Shown one piece after another: positions 1 to 4,683 of a DNA stretch of 5,249 nt. The stretch covers positions 1-5,249 of the forward strand of contig CAWDMN010000096.1 in assembly GCA_963803155.1 (NCBI GenBank), written 5' to 3'. Below the pieces are notes generated by a model that was not told the origin of the DNA, searched no databases, and saw only the letters and a program-made list of their open reading frames with translations. Every line of letters begins with the position of its first letter. The first letter of the stretch is position 1. This DNA is from CAWDMN01 sp963803155. GTDB lineage: Bacteria > Acidobacteriota > Terriglobia > Versatilivoradales > Versatilivoraceae. The translations under genes were made by a program, and so were the position numbers.

Positions 1-471
1 CAAGTGCTGTTCATGGACCCTTACGTGGTGTACTACCCGCGCGAGCGCCGGAACTTGTGTGTCTCTCCCACCCGTGGAATCTGCGGTGGGCCGGACGCAC
101 GATGGGACAACTTCCGGGACAACCTTGGGTACATTTTGAGATATTCCCGCAAATTGAATCTTGCCAATGTCACTCCCCGTGGCTCTCTCTGTTCGTCGGG
201 GTATTGTCTCGCCCAGACCCCGTCGGCGGGTGCGGAGTACCTGGTCTACGCCCCATCCGGTGGTTCGTTCACGGTTGACCTCTCGGCGATGTCAGGTTCA
301 CTAAAGTTGGCTTTGGAGTGGTTTAATCCATCTACCGGGGCTTCCATCGCCGGGGATCCCATTCCTTCAGGATCAACCTCTCAATCGTTCACTGCGCCGT
401 TCAGCGGGGACGCGCTGCTCTATCTGGTGGATACCGCGGGGCACCGGACCTCTGGCAGTTCGCGCCCATGA
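1..471 (+). CDS. C-terminal part of a putative collagen-binding-domain / DUF4038-type glycosidase-like protein (5' end outside window)
   Basis: The reading frame is open from base 1 to the TGA at 469-471. The GTG at position 4 is in frame, but it is probably not the real start, because the frame continues to the left edge and the protein begins in mid-domain. Visible blocks are FMDPY near the start, RWDNFRDNLGYILRYSRKLN, then TPRG...SSGYCLA, EYLVYAPSGGSFTVDLS, LEWFNPSTGAS and a terminal SFTAPFSGDALLYL. This order is what I know from the end of DUF4038 / apiosidase-like proteins: the last helices of the barrel, then the beta-sandwich called 'putative collagen-binding domain of a collagenase'. 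Such proteins are usually secreted and act on polysaccharides. The catalytic part would lie left of the window, so activity cannot be judged here. About 14 residues follow the usual LYL end. The family call is from memory of its motifs; the exact substrate is unknown. Confidence 0.78.
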   Translation, partial: QVLFMDPYVVYYPRERRNLCVSPTRGICGGPDARWDNFRDNLGYILRYSRKLNLANVTPRGSLCSSGYCLAQTPSAGAEYLVYAPSGGSFTVDLSAMSGSLKLALEWFNPSTGASIAGDPIPSGSTSQSFTAPFSGDALLYLVDTAGHRTSGSSRP

Positions 472-504
472 GGGATTTGCGGAGAATGATTCTTCGGCAC
501 ATCG

Positions 505-900
505 TCAGGAAATCTCGAAGCGTCTCAATTCAATTTGTTTTTCCTCACATTCGCCTAATCCCAGAACGTCGGCGAGTTCGATGAGCACGGGCTGGTGCAG
601 CGGGGAAGTGCTGGACTGATCGGGCTTGGCCTCGGCAATGACGCTACCCCCACTTGGAGGCGCTTCTCATCGATGACCTTCCATCCAAGGCGATCCAGAG
701 CAACCGGATCGGTTGCGAAATAGAAAGTCTTTTGCTTCCAAACGAATCGTGGGTCAGCTCCGGAGACCTCCGTTATAGACGGCCTTGATGCCATCCAGGA
801 TGTGCAAGACCGTCTTCTGTCGAATTACCGGAAGATTCACTGCGCCGGAATGAAGGCGCCGATTCCCAACATTTGGAAGGTGTGCAGGAATAATGCCATC
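505..900 (-). pseudogene. DUF362-family protein, 5'-truncated and frameshifted remnant
   Basis: No single frame encodes a sensible protein, but three minus-strand frames in succession give a continuous DUF362-like C-terminus. From about 840 down to 772 the frame reads VNLPVIRQKTVLHILDGIKA then VYNGG. It then meets a stop, and the reading must shift around 750-772 to continue as PRFVWKQKTFYFATDPVALD, then RLGWKVIDEKRLQ. A second shift falls at the run of five C at 647-651 (plus strand). The last frame reads SGGSVIAEAKPDQSS...QPVLIELADVLGLGECEEKQ and ends RRFEIS with a TGA at 505-507. Known DUF362 proteins share LHILDG...Y.GG, the TDPVA(L/M)D motif and a closing ALGLG...I.LRR segment. The intact family is several hundred residues long; only about 130 remain, and nothing recognisable continues beyond about 900, where an inverted-repeat segment begins. 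The gene converges on the upstream collagen-binding-domain gene. Sequencing error could explain the shifts but not the missing N-terminal part. Confidence 0.72.
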
Positions 901-902
901 AA

Positions 903-1079
903 CTTGTTGGAAAATGCAATAGCCGCGGATGAACGCGGATGAAACGCGGATAAATAATAATCCATTCCTATTTCATCCGCGCAAATCCGCGTTAATCAGC
1001 GGCTAGAAAATAAAACACGGGAATTGGACCTGGAATAATTTCCAGTCACAACCACAAACAGAAATTATTTTCCAACAAG
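903..1079. repeat. 177-bp segment with 13-bp perfect inverted ends (MITE-like candidate)
   Basis: CTTGTTGGAAAAT at 903-915 is the exact reverse complement of ATTTTCCAACAAG at 1067-1079. Between them lie the GCGGAT hairpin (921-1004) and a smaller palindrome, TGGAA-TAAT-TTCCA (1031-1044). There is no coding potential. The left end sits where the DUF362 remnant stops being recognisable, which suggests insertion or rearrangement there. I see no obvious target-site duplication: the outer flanks are ATCAA on the left and CCCAC on the right. The mobile-element reading is therefore only a possibility; it could also be a folded RNA or chance-associated repeats. Confidence 0.45.
921..1004. repeat. Large imperfect palindrome built from CGCGGAT units
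   Basis: The left arm (921-955) holds three spaced CGCGGAT units, in the pattern CCGCGGATGAACGCGGATGA then AACGCGGAT. The right arm (about 970-1004) carries the reverse complement, ending in CAGCGGCT. Aligned arm to arm, the outer 20 bases differ at two positions and the inner 15 at a few, with a short A/T-rich loop between. Repeats of the type 'ATCCGCG-TTNATCCGCGG' are, from memory, dispersed in many copies in some environmental bacterial genomes. Role unknown; the transcribed form would fold into a long hairpin. No T-run follows, so it is not a typical intrinsic terminator. Confidence 0.7.
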
Positions 1080-1086
1080 CCCACTT

Positions 1087-1120
1087 CACCGAACCAGTGC
1101 ATAATGCGCACTGGCCGGTG
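1087..1120. other. Hairpin upstream of the formamidase-family gene
   Basis: CACCG-AA-CCAGTGC (1087-1100) pairs with GCACTGG-C-CGGTG (1108-1120). This gives a 7-bp stem, a small internal bulge (AA opposite C) and a further 5-bp stem, closing a 7-base loop ATAATGC. No T-tract follows. It lies about 100 bases before the formamidase-family start and could act in the leader RNA or as a binding site; nothing in the sequence shows which. Confidence 0.5.
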
Positions 1121-1175
1121 AGCGGGAAATGATATTTATGCAGCACCGGGGCAATCCAGGTCTGTATGGAACGCA

Positions 1176-1202
1176 GAACCGGAATTCACTGAACCGGAAT
1201 TC
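1176..1202. repeat. Two 12-bp direct repeats GAACCGGAATTC just upstream of the formamidase-family gene
   Basis: GAACCGGAATTC occurs at 1176-1187 and again at 1191-1202, a 15-base period. The second copy ends 20 bases before the ATG at 1223. Tandem short sites at this distance from a start could be a regulator-binding site, but they are close to the start for an operator and may simply be a small duplication. No clear -35/-10 pair is visible beside them. Confidence 0.4.
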
Positions 1203-1222
1203 CATTTGAATTTTCCTGCGAA

Positions 1223-2266
1223 ATGAGATTGAATGACGCCATGAAATATACACTCAACTTTCTTTCCCTCTTTTGTATCACCCTGTTGCTTGCGGCCTCC
1301 ACGGTCTGCACCGCCTTTGCACAGCACGTTCTGAGAGTTACGCCCTTAACCGTGCAATGGGGTCATTTCGACGCAGATGCCAAACCTGCGTTGACCGTAA
1401 AGTCCGGGGATGTGGTGACCATGGACACGATTGTCGGGATTCCTGAAATGTTGGAGCGGCTTGGTGCGGCAACAGACCATCCTATTCGCGAGATGAAGGA
1501 AATGTACGCCAAGGTGAAGGACAAAGGGCCTGGCCCGCATTTTCTCACCGGACCTGTTGCCATCGAGGGTTCCCAGCCAGGGGATGTGCTCGAAGTCGAG
1601 ATCCTGAGCATTAGCCTCCGATCTTCCTACGCGTGGATGATGTTTCAGCCCGCGGCGGGTTTTTTGCCGGAGGAGTTTCCTTATCTGAAAGAGAAGTTGG
1701 TGCGGCTGGATGCGCAAAACAATTTGGCCGAATTCGGGCCGGGCATCCGGATCCCGATTCGTCCCTTTTTTGGCAACTTTGGAGTGGCCCCCCCCATCGG
1801 CCGCATCAGCAGTGGCCCGCCCGCTTACAACGGGGGGAACATGGACAATAAATGGCTGGTGGCCGGAACCAAGGTGTATTTTCCCGTGCAAGTGCCGGGG
1901 GCTCTTTTTGCGGTCGGCGACGGGCACGCGGCCCAAGGGGACGGCGAAGTGTGTGTCACCGCACTCGAAACAAATCTCACCGGGGAATTCCGCTTCACGG
2001 TGCGGAAGCACCAGAGACTCCTCTGGCCGCGGGCCGAGACTCCCACACATTTCATCACCATGGGGCTTCATGAGAACCTGGACGACGCTGCACGCCTGGC
2101 GACCAAGGAAATGATTGACTACCTGACAACCGAGCGCGGTCTCTCAAGAGACGAAGCGTATATGCTCACGAGTGTGGCTGTGGATCTTCACGTGACGCAA
2201 GTCGTAGATGGCGTAAAGGGGGTGCACGCCATGCTGCCCAAGACTGTTTTGGGATCGTCCCGGTAA
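1223..2266 (+). CDS. Exported acetamidase/formamidase family protein
   Basis: The 347-residue protein belongs to the FmdA/AmdA family, whose members hydrolyse formamide, acetamide or related short amides to ammonia and the acid. Residues 8-33 form a signal peptide: a lysine followed by a long hydrophobic stretch and an AFA-Q site near residue 33. The mature enzyme therefore probably acts outside the cytoplasm, unlike the classical cytoplasmic enzymes. Family blocks are all present: GPHFLTGPVAIEG (104-116) then PGDVLEVEI, PFFGNFGVAP (181-190), GGNMDN (204-209), VPGALFAVGDGHAAQGDGEV (224-243), PTHFITMG (274-281) and VTQVVDGVKGVHAMLPK (324-340). Length is normal and nothing looks damaged. The start may instead be the ATG at 1241, which gives a more typical signal peptide; neither ATG has a strong ribosome site. 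Substrate is uncertain: many exported relatives are uncharacterised. No clear terminator follows, but the palindromic element at 2306 begins 40 bases downstream. Confidence 0.9.
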   Translation: MRLNDAMKYTLNFLSLFCITLLLAASTVCTAFAQHVLRVTPLTVQWGHFDADAKPALTVKSGDVVTMDTIVGIPEMLERLGAATDHPIREMKEMYAKVKDKGPGPHFLTGPVAIEGSQPGDVLEVEILSISLRSSYAWMMFQPAAGFLPEEFPYLKEKLVRLDAQNNLAEFGPGIRIPIRPFFGNFGVAPPIGRISSGPPAYNGGNMDNKWLVAGTKVYFPVQVPGALFAVGDGHAAQGDGEVCVTALETNLTGEFRFTVRKHQRLLWPRAETPTHFITMGLHENLDDAARLATKEMIDYLTTERGLSRDEAYMLTSVAVDLHVTQVVDGVKGVHAMLPKTVLGSSR

Positions 2267-2305
2267 CCTCATTCACCCTTGTAAAGTGTCCGCCTATGGA
2301 TCTAA

Positions 2306-2514
2306 GGCATCGTAAATAAATTACCGGTACAACTGAGTTCCCCTCCTTTGACAAGGAGGGGAAAGAGGCGGCCGTCAGGCCGCGTCAGGGGTGGTTTGAG
2401 GTTTTTGACTGGCGGGAATCGGCGGCATTCGCACCACCCCGGCCTCGACTTAGTTTCGGCCACCCCTCCTCGTCTGGGAGGGGAATTTTGAGCCGGTAAT
2501 TTATTTACGATGCC
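2306..2514. mobile_element. MITE-like element 1: 209 bp, perfect terminal inverted repeats, TAA target duplication
   Basis: The 23 bases at 2305-2327 (AGGCATCGTAAATAAATTAC then CGG) are the exact reverse complement of 2493-2515. Counting the outermost A/T as target, the element runs GGC...GCC and is flanked by TAA at 2303-2305 and TAA at 2515-2517. Inside, both halves are GC-rich and partly palindromic: CCCCTCC-TTTGACAA-GGAGGGG near the left end, CCCCTCC-TCGTCT-GGGAGGGG near the right end, and GGGGTGGT (2388-2395) opposite ACCACCCC (2433-2440). It encodes no transposase. A minus-strand frame through it gives a low-complexity peptide that is surely not a gene. A 3-bp TAA duplication is consistent with mobilisation by an IS5-superfamily transposase (TNA targets), which is inference. 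Its position 40 bases after the formamidase-family stop could also end transcription. Confidence 0.8.
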
Positions 2515-2661
2515 TAAGGCGGCGCGCAAATCGTTGGAGTCCGCAGCCCCTTCCCTGGGCTATTTTCTGCCGGAAAGTTGATCAAATTTTCAGCTTCGAA
2601 ATGTGGCAAGGTCAACGACAATATTTTTTATCACTCCTATTCGCACCCCGATATTTTATAA

Positions 2662-2812
2662 GAGGGTGTTTAAAAAGTATGCTTTGCATAAAGGTAGGGC
2701 TCTTTCGCCGAAAGAGCCGTCTGTGGAATGCCGTCTAGGCAAAGCATGGGCGGACGGCTCGGCGAGCCGTCCCTACCGGTTGCGGGGAAATGAAACCTTT
2801 TTAAACACCCTC
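2662..2812. mobile_element. MITE-like element 2: 151 bp, perfect terminal inverted repeats, TAA target duplication
   Basis: AGAGGGTGTTTAAAAAG at 2661-2677 is the exact reverse complement of 2797-2813. With the element taken as GAGGGTG...CACCCTC, the flanks are TAA at 2659-2661 and TAA at 2813-2815. Inside are nested inverted pairs: ATGCTTTGC (2679-2687) with GCAAAGCAT (2739-2747), GGTAGGG (2693-2699) with CCCTACC (2771-2777), hairpin GGCTCTTT-CGCCG-AAAGAGCC (2698-2718), and hairpin GGACGGCTC-GGC-GAGCCGTCC (2752-2772). The ends differ from those of element 1, so it is a different family, although the TAA target is the same. GAG-starting ends with TNA targets fit the IS5 superfamily (IS1031-like) as I remember it. 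It carries no transposase; a 70-residue plus-strand frame across it is not a gene. Confidence 0.82.
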
Positions 2813-2814
2813 TA

Positions 2815-3071
2815 ATTCCAATGAGCTTTCAAGATGAGTTCACTACTGCGATGAACAACAAGGAGTCCATCCACTGATTTCGCTCATCCTTCGACAAGCT
2901 CAGGATGAGCGGCACTCCAGTCCCCGCTCGTACTGAGCTTGTCGAAGTGCGAGCGGGGGCATGTGCGATGAGTATGCACTTCACACCTGAATTGTGGATG
3001 CATTAGTCTCAGCTTGAACGCTCCTTGGAATAAGAATCGGTTGACGGCGACTCTACAGGGTGAGTCTTCGC
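2815..3071. other. Intergenic stretch between element 2 and the nitrilase-family gene; REP pair but no gene
   Basis: Apart from the hairpin pair at 2882-2958, I see no supported gene here. An 18-codon frame at 2821-2877 (start MSFQDEFTTAMNN) has no ribosome site and no recognisable family. A long minus-strand frame entering from the nitrilase-family gene is a shadow. The promoter of the nitrilase-family gene should lie between about 2960 and 3070; TTGACG at 3041 is a possible -35, but I find no matching -10. Confidence 0.5.
2882..2958. repeat. REP-like pair of inverted hairpins with core TTCGACAAGCTCAG
   Basis: Hairpin 1 is GCTCATCCT (2882-2890) paired with AGGATGAGC (2902-2910) around a loop containing TTCGACAAGCTCAG. 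Hairpin 2 is CCCCGCTCG (2922-2930) paired with CGAGCGGGG (2950-2958). Its interior carries CTGAGCTTGTCGAA (2933-2946), the exact reverse complement of the 14-base core at 2890-2903. Two REP units in opposite orientation make a BIME-like arrangement. Repeats with a TTCGACAAGCTCAGG core are, from memory, found in many copies in diverse bacteria and are usually moved by REP-associated (RAYT) transposases; none is present here. Confidence 0.8.
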
Positions 3072-3080
3072 AGAAAGGAG
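3072..3080 (+). promoter_or_regulatory. Strong ribosome binding site of the nitrilase-family gene
   Basis: AGAAAGGAG ends 7 bases before the ATG at 3088. This decides the start over the in-frame ATGs at 3094 and later. The same AGAAAGGAG at the same spacing precedes the GYD gene. Confidence 0.85.
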
Positions 3081-3087
3081 CAGGCGC

Positions 3088-3966
3088 ATGAGAATGAACA
3101 GGCGCATGGGAATGAGCATTATCCTTATGCTTGCGATGGTCCTGGTCGCATCCACTAATAAGAGCGAGACGGCGAAGACCCCAGGCCCTTCGATCCGGAT
3201 CGCCATTGTGCAGCAGGACGGAAATCCTGGAAAACCTGGGGAGAACCGGAACAAGGCGCTTCGATTTGCCGAGCAGGCGCTGGATCAGGGGGCCGACGTT
3301 GTCCTTTTCCATGAAGAGCTGCTGGTTGGCTATGTCGATAATCTTCACGAGTTGGCAGAGCCTGTGGATGGGACAACCACCCAAGCGTTTCAACGCCTGC
3401 TTCACGGCAGGCAAGGGCTCGCTATCTACGGCCTGACGGAACGGGAGAGAGATAAATATTTCATTTCCGCGCCAGTGATCTCAGCCAATGGAGTGCTTGC
3501 CAATTACCGGAAGACACATCTCTGGTGGAAGGACAAAGGCCTTCGGCATGAACCCACTTACTACTCGCCAGGAGACCGATTGGTAACTTTTAATATCAAG
3601 GGTTATTCATGCGGAATCATGATCTGTTATGACGGCGATTTCCCGGAGATGACCCGTTCTTACGCCAATCTGGGGTGCTCCCTCATCTTCTGGTTGAATA
3701 ATCGCGATAGCCGTGGACACGAAGAAGTGAAGGATTTGGCTTACAGGAATTCCATGATCATTGCCGCTTCGTGTTGTTGCGGCCTGGATGAGACCGGCCA
3801 TGCCTGCAGAGGGGGCAGCAACATAACGGATGCCAGCGGGAAACTCCTTTCTGAACTCTGGGACCGCGAAGGACTCATTATCGCTGATGTCTTTCCCGAC
3901 AAAGTACCCCCTTTGCGTGCTGAAAATCCATGGTATCGCGGTCGAAGACCTGAACTCTATCGGTAA
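3088..3966 (+). CDS. Exported carbon-nitrogen hydrolase (nitrilase superfamily)
   Basis: The 292-residue protein carries the nitrilase-superfamily triad in order: Glu76 in VVLFHEELLVGY, Lys142 in NYRKTHLW and the nucleophile Cys180 in CGIMICYDGDFPE. A late GGSNITDASGKLLSE block follows the family pattern. Members hydrolyse nitriles, or more often amides or N-carbamoyl groups; this HEE/YRKTHLW/CYDGDFPE set fits an amidase-type branch better than a true nitrilase, which is inference. The family proline before the catalytic Glu is His75 here. Residues 1-22 (MRMNRR then a hydrophobic run) form a signal peptide or membrane anchor without a lipobox cysteine, so the enzyme probably acts outside the cytoplasm, unusual for this mostly cytoplasmic family. 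Residues 229-231 are CCC with another Cys at 240, also unusual. Length is normal. The gene is about 820 bp after the formamidase-family gene in the same orientation, with two MITE-like elements between, and probably has its own promoter. Confidence 0.88.
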   Translation: MRMNRRMGMSIILMLAMVLVASTNKSETAKTPGPSIRIAIVQQDGNPGKPGENRNKALRFAEQALDQGADVVLFHEELLVGYVDNLHELAEPVDGTTTQAFQRLLHGRQGLAIYGLTERERDKYFISAPVISANGVLANYRKTHLWWKDKGLRHEPTYYSPGDRLVTFNIKGYSCGIMICYDGDFPEMTRSYANLGCSLIFWLNNRDSRGHEEVKDLAYRNSMIIAASCCCGLDETGHACRGGSNITDASGKLLSELWDREGLIIADVFPDKVPPLRAENPWYRGRRPELYR

Positions 3967-4031
3967 GATGAAATTCTCCGCAGACAACGAAAATCTATTT
4001 ATTGCGCTGCGCAAAATGAATCCGCATACCG

Positions 4032-4108
4032 GCCCGTCAGCTGACGGGTCCGGCGCAGCGGAAGGGTTGGATTTAATTTTTCCCTCCCGATTGAAAAGCC
4101 AAAAATAT
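4032..4108 (+). repeat. 77-bp dispersed repeat, copy A
   Basis: This segment matches 5173-5249 in the same orientation at 73 of 77 positions with no gaps. It starts with a perfect 16-base palindrome, CCCGTCAGCTGACGGG (4033-4048), followed by TCCGGCGCAGCGGAA, then GGTTGGATTTAATTTTTCC and a tail GCCAAAAATAT. It lies 65 bases after the nitrilase-family stop, where the palindrome could add RNA structure, but there is no directly adjoining T-run. The segment is open in one frame, inside a 100-residue frame ending at 4132; of the four differences from copy B three change the amino acid, so there is no sign of protein-level constraint. Family unknown to me. Confidence 0.85.
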
Positions 4109-4337
4109 ACCTATCGCTATCCCACTCCGTAAAATCCTAAGAAAGGAGCACAATTATTTCAAATGCTTCCGTAAAAATAGTCATATAGCAGAGCGGCCCC
4201 GATTGCTTTCAATCTCAGAAGAAGTTATTTCTGTAATTCTCTTTTTTTTGTGTCAAAATTAGTAAATAAATCCTATTCCCCATCTGTTTTAAGCAGAGAA
4301 GGAAAATGACCATACTTCTTGGTCGAGCGAATGGTGC

Positions 4338-4352
4338 TTTGAGGGAGGTGCC
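4338..4352 (+). repeat. Left arm of a 15-bp inverted repeat flanking the GYD gene
   Basis: TTTGAGGGAGGTGCC here is the reverse complement of GGCGCCTCCCTCAAA at 4712-4726, apart from one base. The two arms enclose the whole GYD gene and its ribosome site at a distance of about 360 bases. This could be chance, old element ends or a small inverted duplication; similarity beyond the 15 bases is weak. Confidence 0.35.
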
Positions 4353-4366
4353 ACTACAGAAAAACC

Positions 4367-4375
4367 AGAAAGGAG
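4367..4375 (+). promoter_or_regulatory. Ribosome binding site of the GYD gene
   Basis: AGAAAGGAG ends 7 bases before the ATG at 4383 and fixes that start. Confidence 0.85.
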
Positions 4376-4382
4376 AAACCCA

Positions 4383-4676
4383 ATGCCTACGTATATCGGC
4401 CTTTTGCATTTTACCCAGCAGGGTATCGAGAAAATCAAGGATGGTCCTTCCCGACTCGACGCAGCCAAGGCAGCAGTAAAGGCAGCCGGGGGGGAGATAA
4501 AAGCCTACTACCTCACGATGGGTCAGTACGATGCTGTGGTGATCAGCGAAGCACCGAATGACGAAGTCTATTCCAAAACCATGCTGGCAATTGGAGCGAA
4601 AGGTGCTGTCCGCTCCGAGACTCTGCGTGCCTTCACCGAGGAGGAGTACCGCAAGATTATTGCAGCTCTGCCTTGA
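4383..4676 (+). CDS. GYD domain-containing protein
   Basis: The 97-residue protein matches the GYD domain over its whole length. It begins YIGLLHFTQQGIEKIKDGPS, continues RLDAAKAAVKAAGGEIKAYY and LTMGQYDAVVISEAPND, and ends KGAVRSETLRAFTEEEYRKI IAALP. The domain takes its name from the G-x-Y-D piece, here GQYD (residues 47-50). Family members are small, cytoplasmic and probably fold as a dimeric alpha-beta (ferredoxin-like) barrel. Their biochemical role is not established, so no reaction is assigned. There is no signal peptide. The gene is intact and well translated to judge by its ribosome site. It stands alone: the next genes, hicB and the hicA remnant, point toward it, and the hicA frame ends only 8 bases away. 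Confidence 0.92.
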   Translation: MPTYIGLLHFTQQGIEKIKDGPSRLDAAKAAVKAAGGEIKAYYLTMGQYDAVVISEAPNDEVYSKTMLAIGAKGAVRSETLRAFTEEEYRKIIAALP

Positions 4677-4683
4677 GCATTTG

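Larger units (their letters stand above)
3967..4382. other. Intergenic stretch between the nitrilase-family and GYD genes; one 77-bp repeat, no supported gene
   Basis: This stretch holds copy A of the 77-bp repeat (4032-4108). It also holds an orphan Shine-Dalgarno-like GAAAGGAG at 4141-4148, followed 14 bases later by a four-codon frame (ATG CTT CCG TAA), and a T8 tract near 4243-4251 after a weak 5-bp hairpin (CAGAA...TTCTG). None of these supports a gene or a strong terminator. A 57-codon frame from the ATG at 4306 overlaps the GYD gene out of frame and has no recognisable content. Promoter signals for the GYD gene are not clear. Confidence 0.5.

Noticed and set aside
903..1120. CRISPR array suggested by repeated CGCGGAT units
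   Set aside because: Units are only 7 to 9 bases, spacing is 2 to 4 bases, and the second half is inverted; no spacers or cas genes.
1346..2071. Long minus-strand frame (241 residues) opposite the formamidase-family gene
   Set aside because: It is the complement of a strongly conserved coding region and resembles no family; length comes from codon bias on the other strand.
2302..2529. Minus-strand 75-residue frame across element 1
   Set aside because: It reads through both inverted ends and the CCCCTCC/GGAGGGG palindromes, giving a low-complexity peptide; the DNA is explained by the mobile element.
2603..2815. Plus-strand 70-residue frame running into element 2
   Set aside because: Most of it lies inside the element, it has no ribosome site and shows no recognisable domain.
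2884..3414. Minus-strand 176-residue frame across the REP pair and the start of the nitrilase-family gene
   Set aside because: It covers palindromic repeats and the antisense of a real gene; no ribosome site or recognisable motif.
3830..4132. Plus-strand 100-residue frame overlapping the end of the nitrilase-family gene and repeat copy A
   Set aside because: The first part is a shadow of the hydrolase, the last part is repeat sequence; differences between repeat copies are mostly amino-acid changing.
4141..4174. GAAAGGAG followed by a four-codon frame, considered as a leader peptide
   Set aside because: The ATG is 14 bases from the ribosome-like site and no attenuator hairpin with a close T-run follows.
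4212..4251. Possible intrinsic terminator with T8 tract
   Set aside because: The only stem is 5 bp of A/T-rich pairing and the T tract is well downstream of it.
4306..4479. 57-codon frame preceded by AGAAGGA, overlapping the GYD start
   Set aside because: Spacing to the ATG is short, it overlaps GYD out of frame and the peptide has no recognisable content.
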